Shown piece by piece: positions 1-8,694 of a stretch of DNA of 64,000 nucleotides; the first letter of the stretch is position 1; each line of letters opens with the position of its first letter. Location: contig MFPR01000004.1 in NCBI GenBank assembly GCA_001784175.1, positions 434,001 through 498,000 on the forward strand. Direction: 5' to 3'. Origin of the DNA: Candidatus Lindowbacteria bacterium RIFCSPLOWO2_12_FULL_62_27. Its GTDB lineage: Bacteria; Lindowbacteria; 2-12-FULL-62-27. Made by a program: the position numbers and the translations under genes. The notes under the pieces are model-generated. The model searched no databases. It was not told the DNA's origin and saw only the letters and a list, made by a program, of their open reading frames with translations.

Positions 1-466
1 ACGCCACCATCACCGATTCCCACACGGTTCCCTCGTTGGATTCGCCGTCGCCAATGAGGACAAGCACCCGCCGATCCGACTTCTTGAGTTTCAGGCCAAG
101 CGCCATGCCCACGCCCACCCCGATGCCGTGGCCGAGAGAACCGGTTGAAACCTCAACACCCGGTACTTTAAGCCTGTCAGGATGACAGCCGAAGTCCGAA
201 CCGAATGCACCATAGGAGTGCACTTTTTCAACATCGAAATAACCGAAATGGGCCAGAACACAATACAGTCCCAGCGAGGCGTGGCCCTTGCTCAAGATTG
301 AGATATCGCGTCCTTCCCAAGACGGATTGGCCGGGTCATGACGGATCGTCTGGTAGACGCCGTAGAGCATTTCGACAACTGAAAAGCAGGTCGGGATATG
401 TCCATGCCCGCTGGCCTTGGAAATCCGCAGGATATTCCTGCGAATTTCCCTGCACGCGGCAATCAT
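1..466 (-). CDS. Transketolase N-terminal subunit (partial, cut by window start)
   Basis: This reads as the thiamine-diphosphate-binding half of a split transketolase. The start ATG (466-464) overlaps the TGA of the upstream oxidoreductase as ATGA, so it is the last visible gene of a minus-strand operon. About 155 residues are present. Family signatures are a SKGHAS segment, STGSLGHG followed by a glycine-rich stretch, and the TPP/Mg motif IGDGESNEGTVWE. The C-terminal part and any partner subunit lie outside the window. A second, complete split transketolase is at 27305-29139. Two such enzymes inside a sugar locus suggest ketol transfer onto pathway sugars rather than central metabolism. That role is inference; the family call is strong. 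Confidence 0.88.
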   Translation of the reverse strand, partial: MIAACREIRRNILRISKASGHGHIPTCFSVVEMLYGVYQTIRHDPANPSWEGRDISILSKGHASLGLYCVLAHFGYFDVEKVHSYGAFGSDFGCHPDRLKVPGVEVSTGSLGHGIGVGVGMALGLKLKKSDRRVLVLIGDGESNEGTVWESVMVA

Positions 467-1683
467 TTCATTCGACCCGCCGGTTCGAGATCTCCCCGCG
501 GCGCCGGGACCCACTCGCCCTGCAATTCCAGCGAGTGATGGACGGCTTCGACGACCGCCGTCGACGGCAAAGCGGCCCGGAATGTCGGGCGGCAGGCCGC
601 CAAATCCGCCGGCCGGAGGCGGCCGGTCTTCAAGGTGGCAACATCCTCGATGAACTGCCGGATGCTGCGGTATCCGTAGCCTCCGAATCGCGGCGCGCCG
701 TCGGGGCCGGGCAGGATCGAGGAAAAGTACGGGTTCGGAACGGACACGGGCTGTCCGTCCAGAGCGAGTTCCAGGCCGCGATTTTTTTGATCGCTGTCGC
801 ACCGGCCCGCCGAACCGATGAGCGAAATTTTCTGATCCGACATCGCCGTCGTGGAATCCGGATCAATCCAGTTGAGCGCAAAGGTCGAGACAAACCGGTT
901 GCCGGACGGCTCCTCCCATTCGACCATCGCCTGAATCGAATCCCACGTGTCAATGCCCCGCCCGGCCAGCCATCCCTTCTGGCCGACGGCCATCGCCCGC
1001 ACCGGCAGGGCGCCGGTCAGGAAATGGAGGAAATCCGCGTAGTGGACGCCGAGATATTGAAAGACGTTTGTCTGCGCGGCCCATGATTTGAAAAGCGTTT
1101 GAGGCACCATTTTTTTCTGGCTGAAGGCCACGGCCGCATATCGCAACTGCCCGAGCCGGCCGTCCCGGACGAGTGACTTGAGAAACAGGTTGGCCTCGTC
1201 CCAGCGCTTGTGGAATTCGACCGCGCCGTGGACCCCCTTCGATTCCGCCGCGTGGACCAGCCGGACGGCCTCGGCCACGGTTGGAGTGAGCGGCTTGACG
1301 ACAAGACAATGGACGCCGGCATCGATGAGATGGGACGCCAGATCAAAATGCGTTGCGTCCGGCGTCACCACGATCGCCGCGTCAAACCGGCCGCGGGAAA
1401 GCGCCTCGCGATACGCCTGCGGGTCGGTTCCCGCGCGCGGCACGCCGTCGACCGAGAGCCGCGTCCCGAGCCGTTCGTTCAAGGCTTCGAGTTTTCCCCG
1501 GAGGATTCTGACGCTGGACGCAGCCGTCGCCGCCACCGTCACTCGATCGATGAGCCCGTCCCGGTGGCACTCCGCCACCGCCGGCAACACCGTCCCATAC
1601 CCCTCCATCCCGCGGCCGCACACATAGACGCCCGCGCCAATCACCAGCACGTTTACAGCATCCATATCAAGCGCTGCCATCAT
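463..1683 (-). CDS. Gfo/Idh/MocA-family NAD(P)-dependent oxidoreductase
   Basis: A 406-residue sugar oxidoreductase of the Gfo/Idh/MocA family, which usually oxidises or reduces a hydroxyl of a sugar, inositol or nucleotide sugar. The N-terminal Rossmann motif is VIGAGVYVCGRG (residues 14-25), followed by VVTPDATHFDLA. The family's Glu-Lys-Pro motif is present as VVKP (128-131), so the Glu is replaced while the catalytic Lys130 is kept. A VEFHKRWDE segment follows. Translation could also begin at Met7. It lies 44 bases downstream of the GNAT/PIG-L gene and overlaps the transketolase subunit by 4 bases, so the three are probably co-transcribed. The substrate cannot be read from the sequence. 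A second, shorter family member is at 48402-49319. Confidence 0.85.
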   Translation of the reverse strand: MMAALDMDAVNVLVIGAGVYVCGRGMEGYGTVLPAVAECHRDGLIDRVTVAATAASSVRILRGKLEALNERLGTRLSVDGVPRAGTDPQAYREALSRGRFDAAIVVTPDATHFDLASHLIDAGVHCLVVKPLTPTVAEAVRLVHAAESKGVHGAVEFHKRWDEANLFLKSLVRDGRLGQLRYAAVAFSQKKMVPQTLFKSWAAQTNVFQYLGVHYADFLHFLTGALPVRAMAVGQKGWLAGRGIDTWDSIQAMVEWEEPSGNRFVSTFALNWIDPDSTTAMSDQKISLIGSAGRCDSDQKNRGLELALDGQPVSVPNPYFSSILPGPDGAPRFGGYGYRSIRQFIEDVATLKTGRLRPADLAACRPTFRAALPSTAVVEAVHHSLELQGEWVPAPRGDLEPAGRMK

Positions 1684-1727
1684 AATGAATGCCCGGACAA
1701 GTTACAAGGCGGTTCCGCCGCATCCCA

Positions 1728-4010
1728 TCACATCCGGTCGGACTCGGTGATCTGCTCGACGAGCCTGACATAGTCCGGGCCTGAGAGCCGAAAGAACGCT
1801 TCAAAGTATCCCGCGCCGCCGGCAAGCCAGCTTCGGTGGCTGTTCGTGCCCGACGTGCAGTGGACGTAGTCGAAGGCGGCCGACTGGGATTTGAACATCG
1901 CGATGGCCTTGCGTTTTTTCTCCATCCAGCCGGTGATGTCGACCAGGACATTCGCGGGCAGGGTGGACCAGATTTCGTAGGCGTAGACGGTGATCGGGCG
2001 CGGATAAAATTCCCGCAGGACGCGCGCGAGCATGACGTTGGCCCGGCGGTGGTCGGGGTGGGCGTCGAAGGCAAACGGGATCCAGACGGCGTCCGGCTGA
2101 AAGCCGGTGAAGACCCCGGCCAGCTCCCGGACTTTTTCGTCCTTGATCACGAACGTCGGAATGGCCGGGCAGTCGAGGAAGACCGGCTCGGCGACGCCAA
2201 GCTCCCCGGCGACCCGCCGCGCCTCCTCCTTTCGGACCACCGTCATTTCTGATCTCGACCAAGGACCACTCCGATAGGCGCCGTCGGTCAGATAGACGAT
2301 CTGGACGGTTTTGCCCTCGGCCGCGTTCTTGAGGATCGTGCCGCCGCATCCGATGACTTCGTCGTCCTGATGCGGCGCGATGAACAGCATGTTCTTTTCC
2401 GAAAACGCCGGCACCGGCGCCGGGCGGGCCACGAGGGCATTGAAGGACTCGAGATGGGTCAACAGCGGCGTCAGCTTGTTCTTGATGAGTACGGAAAGAT
2501 ATTCCAGCCCCAGTTTCTCGTGAGAAAATCGCTCGAGTTCGAAGAAATGATCGTCCAGCCGTTTCAGCTCATAGGCCCAATCGGCCACCCAGACCGCCAG
2601 CGAGTCACGCGGCCAGACGGTGCGGACGAAATCAAATATGTTGGCGAAGGCGTCAACGATCTCCCTGGGATATTGGACGCTCATCCCGTGCGCGGAAAAA
2701 ATCACCTGGTCGAAATCGGTCCGCAAAAGTTCGTCCCGGACGCCGGCCGGGATGACCTCCGCCGTCAGCCGGCCGCGCGGGTATTTCAGGATGCGCAACG
2801 GTGGGTACAGATACGAAAAAGATTCCGGCATATCGAGGTTGGTCAGGACCGTGACATTTTCCGCGCCGCACAGGGCGAGCGCCCGTTCGAGCACAAACGC
2901 CCAGTGATCATAGGGCGACGTTCGGATGAGGAGGGTTTTGCGGCCGGCGATGGCGTCGAGATGCGTATTCGGATCCTTTAATCGATAAACAAACACCGGT
3001 GACCCCCGATCCGCGGCCGGCGGACGGCCGACATTCGTGAAGAACCGATCGCCCGTGCCCAGCGAGAGATAGACCGCGCCCCCCGGGTCGAGGGACGCGG
3101 GCAGTTTGATCCAGCAGCCCAGATTCGCCGGCCCCTCCACAAGCTCGAAGCCGGCGGAGATCAGCGCCTCTTTTTCACGCTCCCCCGACACGGAAATCGC
3201 GATGCGCCTGCACGCGACGCTCGGCGCGGTCGCGTGAAGCGCATGAACAAATCCGGCGAACCACGCCCGCCCGTCCGCGACCAAGTCGCCGAGCATGAAA
3301 TACTCCATAACCATCAAGCACGGCTGGCGGTCAAGCTCGCTGATCTGGACCACGGCGCAAAGGTGTTCGGGGCCGCCGGGATGCTGCAGCGAGACAAAGA
3401 GCGGCGACGCCAGCGGATACTGCTCATACCGCCATCGCAGAGACTGCGGATCGACGGCATGCGACAACCCGCCATCCCGGACCGGGGCGCCGAGGGCGGC
3501 GGGCAGGTGCGTGTAGATACGGTGAACGTATCCCGAATTTCCCGAAGGCGCCGCCGGCGCGACCAGGTAATGGGAGGCGATGCGCGAAAACTTGAGCGCC
3601 GTGTACATGCGGTTCGTGGTTTCGTTTTCGAAATTCGCGCTGGCGGTAAACAGGGCGTGCCGCGGAAATTTTTGCAGGACCGCGCTCAGCAGGGGAATTC
3701 CGGCGCCGCGGCATTCCGGGTCGACGCAATAATCGACCAGCCCGATGGCCGGAGTTGCGCGATGGCCGACGATGAATCTTCCCGGCATGAGCCCCATGAG
3801 TCCCGCGAGGGCCCCGGCCTTGCGCGCCACGAGCGCCGCCGGGATGTCCGGTTCTCTCCAAGGATTGTCGAAAAATTTCCAGCGCCAGAGTTTCCGTTCG
3901 TCCGAAAGCGACAGGTGGGTGGGGAGGAACCGGCGCCGGAATTTGATCAGCCCGGTCGCGTCGGTCTCCGCCGGCCACGGCTCGATCGACACCTCCAAAT
4001 TCACAGCCAC
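1728..4010 (-). CDS. Three-domain protein: GNAT-like, X domain, PIG-L/LmbE deacetylase
   Basis: A 760-residue protein with three parts. Residues about 10-310 resemble an acetyltransferase (GNAT) fold, with a VDPECRGAG acetyl-CoA loop near 97-104. Residues about 357-465 form the uncharacterised X domain (starting KTLLIRTSPYDHW) also found at the C-terminus of the radical SAM protein at 60087 and alone at 42353. Residues about 541-760 are a PIG-L/LmbE metal-dependent N-deacetylase with zinc motifs PHQDDE (546-551) and HPDH (651-654). Family PIG-L enzymes remove N-acetyl groups from GlcNAc-type sugars. An acetyltransferase and a deacetylase in one chain suggest acyl exchange on an amino sugar, which is inference. 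It overlaps the upstream gene by 10 bases. Confidence 0.8.
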   Translation of the reverse strand: MAVNLEVSIEPWPAETDATGLIKFRRRFLPTHLSLSDERKLWRWKFFDNPWREPDIPAALVARKAGALAGLMGLMPGRFIVGHRATPAIGLVDYCVDPECRGAGIPLLSAVLQKFPRHALFTASANFENETTNRMYTALKFSRIASHYLVAPAAPSGNSGYVHRIYTHLPAALGAPVRDGGLSHAVDPQSLRWRYEQYPLASPLFVSLQHPGGPEHLCAVVQISELDRQPCLMVMEYFMLGDLVADGRAWFAGFVHALHATAPSVACRRIAISVSGEREKEALISAGFELVEGPANLGCWIKLPASLDPGGAVYLSLGTGDRFFTNVGRPPAADRGSPVFVYRLKDPNTHLDAIAGRKTLLIRTSPYDHWAFVLERALALCGAENVTVLTNLDMPESFSYLYPPLRILKYPRGRLTAEVIPAGVRDELLRTDFDQVIFSAHGMSVQYPREIVDAFANIFDFVRTVWPRDSLAVWVADWAYELKRLDDHFFELERFSHEKLGLEYLSVLIKNKLTPLLTHLESFNALVARPAPVPAFSEKNMLFIAPHQDDEVIGCGGTILKNAAEGKTVQIVYLTDGAYRSGPWSRSEMTVVRKEEARRVAGELGVAEPVFLDCPAIPTFVIKDEKVRELAGVFTGFQPDAVWIPFAFDAHPDHRRANVMLARVLREFYPRPITVYAYEIWSTLPANVLVDITGWMEKKRKAIAMFKSQSAAFDYVHCTSGTNSHRSWLAGGAGYFEAFFRLSGPDYVRLVEQITESDRM

Positions 4011-5968
4011 GACCCCACCAGGTCCGTGAACGATTCAATCTGATCCGGTTGAAAACAATGCTCGCGCGCCAGTTCCGGCGGAAGGCGCCGGCCGGCATGC
4101 GCCGCCAGGAGATTCCGGAGGGCGGAAGACAGATATTTCTTCTCCCGCACCGCGTACACGGCCGAGGGCGCCGGCGCCGCGGCCGAATCGATCATTCGGG
4201 CCGGAAGCTGGACGTAGCGGCCGCCGCCGCCGTAGATGAGCGCCGGAATTCCGTTGTGGACGGCCTCCTCCACCGTCGCCGAGTAGAAACTCACGAGAAG
4301 GTCGGCGATCGAGAGAACCTCGGAGAATCGCCCGTCGGCGCTGACGAGCAGACGGTCTGATTTCGGGAGCAAGTCCAGCAGGTCCCGCTTTGAAAACTGC
4401 CCGCTGGGCCGGAACCGGACGACCAGCACGCAGTCCTCGATTTCCGACACCGCCTCCAGCAGGTCCTGGACGCTCCGCAGATATTCATCCGGATATTCGC
4501 AGATGAAAAAATGGTGCGCCGCGCGCGTCCGCGGCGTACTCGCGTGGAGAACGATGCGGGTCCGGCCGTTCAGATCCGGCGACACGCGGCGCTTGATCCT
4601 GTCGCGCAGATCCTCCAACGGTTTCCCATCCGGCAGGCGCGACCAGATCAGGGGCCCGGTCCGGAGCCGGCGCGCGGGAACCCTCGCGTCTTCCGCGAAT
4701 CGGGCGGCCCAAGGTGACTGGAGGGCCACGGCGGGGTACGTCGAATGGATGAGCCGCCGGGCCACGTGATCGTGCTCGATCTGCGCCTCCCTCTCCCGCG
4801 CGGGCACGCTGGACCCGTGCGAAATCAGTACGGCCGGCACCTGCCGATGCGCGCACAGCTCGCCGAGCGCGCAGAGGGCGTCGGAACTTGTATGGGACAG
4901 GACAAATTTAGGGTTGAGGACGGACACGAGTTCCTCGAGGGCTGCGGCGCTCCGAAAAATTCCGGCCTGGGCCGGCGCGATATCCGTCTGAATCTTGTTC
5001 ATGAGCCATGGGCCGAGCCTGACGCCGCGATAGGAAAACAGATCCGGATTTTCCCGGATCCAGTCCAAGAATTGTTTTTCAAACGCAGCGCACAGGCGCC
5101 GGGCTTCGTCCATGGATCGGGCGGAATGCCGCGACAAAAAATGCAGCGGGACGAGAAACGGGCCCTTTTCGCCCCGCAGGAGAATCCGGGCGGAGCGCTT
5201 GAGACATTTTTTCAGCTCGATCCATGACGAAACTTTCGTTTCGGTGTCCGGCCACAGCCAGACGATCCGGGGATATCGGGCGCCGATCCGCCGGACCAGG
5301 TCGTCCATGCCGTATCCGGGATTTGAAATGAGGGCTGTGGGCCGGGACGAAATCGACCTCAACAGAAACCGGCACACCGTTCGGATGCACCCATCGAGCA
5401 ACACCGAACGCCCCCCAGGGGCGGCCTCGGGTGGACCCCCGCCATCCTTGCCGGCGTCCACCTCGACGCAGGGTATCCCCCGCTGATCTGTGAAGGCCTT
5501 GGTGAGTTCTCCCACATATCGTTCGTCATCTCGAATCAAAGGGTTTGGCGTGACGAATCCATGCGGGACGCTCCGGCGGCGAGCCGCCGCCCATTTCCCG
5601 ACGGGAACCTGTTCCTGGATACGATGGAGGATTTCCACGTGGACCATCAAATGCGCGAGAAACATGCGGACGTGGAAAACCACGCTGTCGCGATACGTCT
5701 GCCGGACCAGAAATCCGTCCGGCACGTGGAGGTGATCCTGCACGAACCGGCACATCTCCTCCAGTTCCAGAACGATCTTCCGGTGCGACGCGGTGTCGAA
5801 AAAATCCAGGGTCGACCGGCAGGGAATATGTCGCCGCCGAAGTTCCGCGCGAACGGCCGGTGTCAGGCCCACAAGGCACAGCGCGTCGCCAAAGATGCCT
5901 TCGCGCCCCGCATGGGCGACCATGGCCTCCGCCTCGTCCACGAATTCGCACAGCGCCGCCAGGGTCAT
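4001..5968 (-). CDS. GT-B-like surface carbohydrate biosynthesis protein
   Basis: A 655-residue protein, probably a cytoplasmic glycosyl- or glycerophosphate-type transferase. The C-terminal half (about 370-620) has the pattern of GT-B or CDP-glycerol transferase-like proteins: a VLISHGSS segment, VVRFRPSG, then LLVSFYSATVEEAVHNGIPA, where the nucleotide-sugar site usually lies. The N-terminal half is not recognised. There is no signal peptide or membrane segment. It overlaps its upstream neighbour by 4 bases (ATGA) and its downstream neighbour by 10, so it sits mid-operon. The neighbouring 613-residue protein has a comparable architecture, and the pair may act on the same glycan. Substrate unknown. 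Confidence 0.6.
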   Translation of the reverse strand: MTLAALCEFVDEAEAMVAHAGREGIFGDALCLVGLTPAVRAELRRRHIPCRSTLDFFDTASHRKIVLELEEMCRFVQDHLHVPDGFLVRQTYRDSVVFHVRMFLAHLMVHVEILHRIQEQVPVGKWAAARRRSVPHGFVTPNPLIRDDERYVGELTKAFTDQRGIPCVEVDAGKDGGGPPEAAPGGRSVLLDGCIRTVCRFLLRSISSRPTALISNPGYGMDDLVRRIGARYPRIVWLWPDTETKVSSWIELKKCLKRSARILLRGEKGPFLVPLHFLSRHSARSMDEARRLCAAFEKQFLDWIRENPDLFSYRGVRLGPWLMNKIQTDIAPAQAGIFRSAAALEELVSVLNPKFVLSHTSSDALCALGELCAHRQVPAVLISHGSSVPAREREAQIEHDHVARRLIHSTYPAVALQSPWAARFAEDARVPARRLRTGPLIWSRLPDGKPLEDLRDRIKRRVSPDLNGRTRIVLHASTPRTRAAHHFFICEYPDEYLRSVQDLLEAVSEIEDCVLVVRFRPSGQFSKRDLLDLLPKSDRLLVSADGRFSEVLSIADLLVSFYSATVEEAVHNGIPALIYGGGGRYVQLPARMIDSAAAPAPSAVYAVREKKYLSSALRNLLAAHAGRRLPPELAREHCFQPDQIESFTDLVGSWL

Positions 5969-7806
5969 GCGCGAACGGACGCGGCGCGAACGGCGTCCGG
6001 CAGGAACGATTCGAGCGGCGTTTCAAAAGCGAGCCGGGCCGCCACGAATTCCTCGACCGCGACCGCTGCGCCTCCGCGCCGGCTCTCGATTTGCCTGAGC
6101 TTCGCCATCAGGTCCTCATAGGTCTCCTCCGGATAAACATGGGCGCACCCCTCCGGCAGATCGATCCATTCGATGTCGAACGCCCGGGCCGGCACGAGGT
6201 GGATGGCCGGCCGGCCCAGCGCGAGCGCGTCGAGATAGGCCGAGGTCGACGTCCAGATCACCGCGCGCGACTGCCGGATCAGGCCCGCCGTGGGTCCCGC
6301 AGCCAGCTCCCATTCGGCTGGAACGTCCACGGAAATCCGGCGCAGGCTTTCCTTCAAGGCGCTCCAATCCATCAGCGTATGGAGTTTGATGCCGACCCGA
6401 CAGGCACGACCGGCCAGGAGGCCAACCAGCCGATGAAGGAGATCGAGTGATTCGGAAAAAACGGACGGAGAGAAAACGAGAAAGTCATACCGAAGCGGCG
6501 CCTCCTGACCGGATTTTCGAGCCTGATCGAGGGAATGAAACCGGAGCGGATACACGATGCGAACGTCCGGGAAGCCCGTTTTCCGCAGGCGCTCGGCAAA
6601 GGCCGGCCCGCTCGACAGAATCGTGTCGGGCCGCGGCGCCATCCGGATTTCCTTCGGCGAGGACTCGCAGGCCGTCTGCAAATCAAAGAGGGCCGCGTGC
6701 TGATAGGCGCCAATCCAGACGCCCGGGAAACTTCGTTTGAGTTCCAGGCAGAACATTTTTTCCCACGGCTGATTCTCAAACGGCAGGTACGCCGCGCCGA
6801 TCCGCCACTGGAGACCCCGGAGACGCCGGACGAGGCGGCGGTGCAGCAGGGAAAAGACGAAAACCGGATCGAAGGCCGTTTTTTGGATTTCCGACCGAAT
6901 CAACGGGCGGACATCCACCCCGCAAAACAAAGCGCGCGACGGCCGAAAGGAGGAAGGCACGAGCGTACGAATCCATACGGCCAGCACATCCCGCATCGGC
7001 ACGATTAGATCGAAGGCCACGAGATCCCGGCGCGCCCTCAGAAGCTCCGCCAGACGCGGCGCGTCCGCGGGACGGTTCAGGCAGACCACCGTCAGCGGAT
7101 GAAACCCCGCCTGCCGGAGCCGGTCCGGCAAGCCTTCGAAATAGACGTCATGGAACCGGCCGTTCGATGCGGCGACGGGGAAGTACCACGAACGAATCAG
7201 CGCGACGGGGCCGTCCGGGGCGACGGCGCGACGGGAACACCCGCCGGACCGCAGGGCCCGGCGTTTCATCCATTCCTCTTTAAGAAATTTCCAGCGCGGC
7301 GTCACATACCGCACGAGATCCTTCCAGGCCCACCGGACGGACCACCGGGGCCGGCCACGCCAGCGCCGGACGGCGGCGCCGGTCGCGGCGAAAAACGTTT
7401 CCAACACATCAGCCAGCGCCGGATGCTCGATCACCAGAAACAACGCCCGCGGGCGCGCCGACTCGACGTACGACCGCACCATGTCCAGCCAGGCCAGGCA
7501 AAAAAAGAGCGGGGAGAGATAGGGACTCTTGGACGACACCGGCGTCGCCCACCATTCCGGATCCGCGGCCTCCTCCGCCAGATTTCCCATCAAGTCCAAA
7601 AACTCGGGCTTGATCCGCACGCACGCCTCCCGGAACAGCCGCGCCGTCGGCGGCGCGACCATCGCATGCGAAACCGCCCATGCGAGCGTTTCCTGCGCCT
7701 TGAGGTAATTGGATCCCAGATAAAAACAGTGGGCCTCCCCTTCCCCCTCCTGAATCCTGGCCCGGTCCATGATCGATACAATCGAAGGCGCCAGGACGAC
7801 CTTCAT
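5965..7806 (-). CDS. GT-B-like surface carbohydrate biosynthesis protein, first gene of operon
   Basis: A 613-residue protein starting MKVVLAPSIVSIMD. I chose the ATG at 7806 because a GAGAGGG ribosome-binding site lies about 5 bases upstream; a longer open frame to 7914 would run through the promoter region. The C-terminal half looks like a GT-B fold: FLVFSPSVFSES, then SRAVIWTSTSAYLDALALGRPAIHLVP, the typical 'residues before a conserved Pro' layout of the nucleotide-binding lobe. The N-terminal half is not recognised. It leads the minus-strand operon running to the window edge and is divergent from the kdsB-like gene. Likely a glycosyltransferase; donor and acceptor unknown. Confidence 0.6.
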   Translation of the reverse strand: MKVVLAPSIVSIMDRARIQEGEGEAHCFYLGSNYLKAQETLAWAVSHAMVAPPTARLFREACVRIKPEFLDLMGNLAEEAADPEWWATPVSSKSPYLSPLFFCLAWLDMVRSYVESARPRALFLVIEHPALADVLETFFAATGAAVRRWRGRPRWSVRWAWKDLVRYVTPRWKFLKEEWMKRRALRSGGCSRRAVAPDGPVALIRSWYFPVAASNGRFHDVYFEGLPDRLRQAGFHPLTVVCLNRPADAPRLAELLRARRDLVAFDLIVPMRDVLAVWIRTLVPSSFRPSRALFCGVDVRPLIRSEIQKTAFDPVFVFSLLHRRLVRRLRGLQWRIGAAYLPFENQPWEKMFCLELKRSFPGVWIGAYQHAALFDLQTACESSPKEIRMAPRPDTILSSGPAFAERLRKTGFPDVRIVYPLRFHSLDQARKSGQEAPLRYDFLVFSPSVFSESLDLLHRLVGLLAGRACRVGIKLHTLMDWSALKESLRRISVDVPAEWELAAGPTAGLIRQSRAVIWTSTSAYLDALALGRPAIHLVPARAFDIEWIDLPEGCAHVYPEETYEDLMAKLRQIESRRGGAAVAVEEFVAARLAFETPLESFLPDAVRAASVRA

Positions 7807-7837
7807 CGCACCCTCTCGCGAATTCATAACGCAAAAA

Positions 7838-7866
7838 ATATTATCCTCTGGAAGCTGTTTTGCCAA
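7838..7866 (-). promoter_or_regulatory. Putative sigma70-type promoter for the 7806->1 operon
   Basis: On the minus strand, TTGGCA (7866-7861) and TAATAT (7843-7838) are 17 bases apart. The -10 ends about 31 bases before the ATG at 7806, and that start has a GAGAGGG ribosome-binding site, so this would be a leadered transcript. It lies in the 98-base divergent gap with the kdsB-like gene. Confidence 0.45.
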
Positions 7867-7904
7867 TATGGTATGAAACGACCGGATCAAGAGAGGGGGG
7901 ACAC

Positions 7905-8693
7905 GTGAAGCCATTGGATGTTATCGCCATCATACCGGCGCGCATGGGATCATCCCGTTTTCCGGGCAAGCCCCTTGCCTCCATCCTTGGGCGGCCGATG
8001 ATCGAACACGTCTACCGGCGCTGCTCGTTGTGCCGGCGGATCAAGGGTGTCTACGTGGCCACATGCGATACAGAGATCCGGCGGGTCGTCGAGGGATTTG
8101 GCGGCGCCGTCGTGATGACGTCGGACCACCACCAGCGCCCAAGCACACGGGTGGCGGAAGCGGCGCGCGGCCTGGCGGCCGATGTGGTCGTGATGGTCCA
8201 GGGCGACGAACCGATGATCGTGCCCGACATGATCGAACGGTCCGTCGAACCGTTTTTTCAAGATCCCGCCGTCGTCTGCGTCAATCTCATTCAGCGGATC
8301 GACCAGGACGAGGATGTGCGGGATCCGAATACGATCAAAGTCGTCATGGACCGCCATGGACACGCGCTCTATTTTTCCCGCCAGCCGGTTCCCGGCTTTC
8401 ATCCCGGCGAGCATCGAATGCCGGAGGTTCCATTCTACAAGCAGGTCTGTGTCATTCCGTTCCGCCGCGATTTTCTGCTGCTCTACGATCAACTGGCCCC
8501 CACGCCGCTGGAACTGATCGAATCGATCGACATGCTCCGCGTGCTGGAGCACGGTCACCGGGTGCGCCTCGTGGAAACGCCGTTCAAGACCCATGCGGTC
8601 GACACACCGGCCGACCTCGCACGGGTCGAATCCCGGATGCTGTCCGACCCGCTGGTCGCGGCCTACGCGCCGCCGGCACCCTCGCACGCCTGA
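7905..8693 (+). CDS. kdsB: 3-deoxy-manno-octulosonate cytidylyltransferase-like (CMP-Kdo synthetase)
   Basis: A 262-residue nucleotidyltransferase that activates an acidic sugar with CTP, classically Kdo to CMP-Kdo. The N-terminus IIPARMGSSRFPGKPLA is the family's nucleotide-binding signature, VQGDEPM the metal-binding motif, and LRVLEHGH plus AVDTPADLARV match the KdsB C-terminus. GTG at 7905 is taken as start because GAGAGGGGGG ends 4 bases before it and the homologous region begins at once. It heads the plus-strand unit to 12557, and the next gene starts 1 base after its stop. Because the locus also encodes a NeuB-type synthase, it could activate a related ulosonic acid instead of Kdo. Confidence 0.82.
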   Translation: MKPLDVIAIIPARMGSSRFPGKPLASILGRPMIEHVYRRCSLCRRIKGVYVATCDTEIRRVVEGFGGAVVMTSDHHQRPSTRVAEAARGLAADVVVMVQGDEPMIVPDMIERSVEPFFQDPAVVCVNLIQRIDQDEDVRDPNTIKVVMDRHGHALYFSRQPVPGFHPGEHRMPEVPFYKQVCVIPFRRDFLLLYDQLAPTPLELIESIDMLRVLEHGHRVRLVETPFKTHAVDTPADLARVESRMLSDPLVAAYAPPAPSHA

Positions 8694-8694
8694 C

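Noticed and set aside
205-1086. Long plus-strand frame opposite the transketolase and oxidoreductase genes
   Set aside because: Arg/Gly/Pro-rich antisense translation typical of high-GC shadow frames; the minus strand carries clear family motifs.
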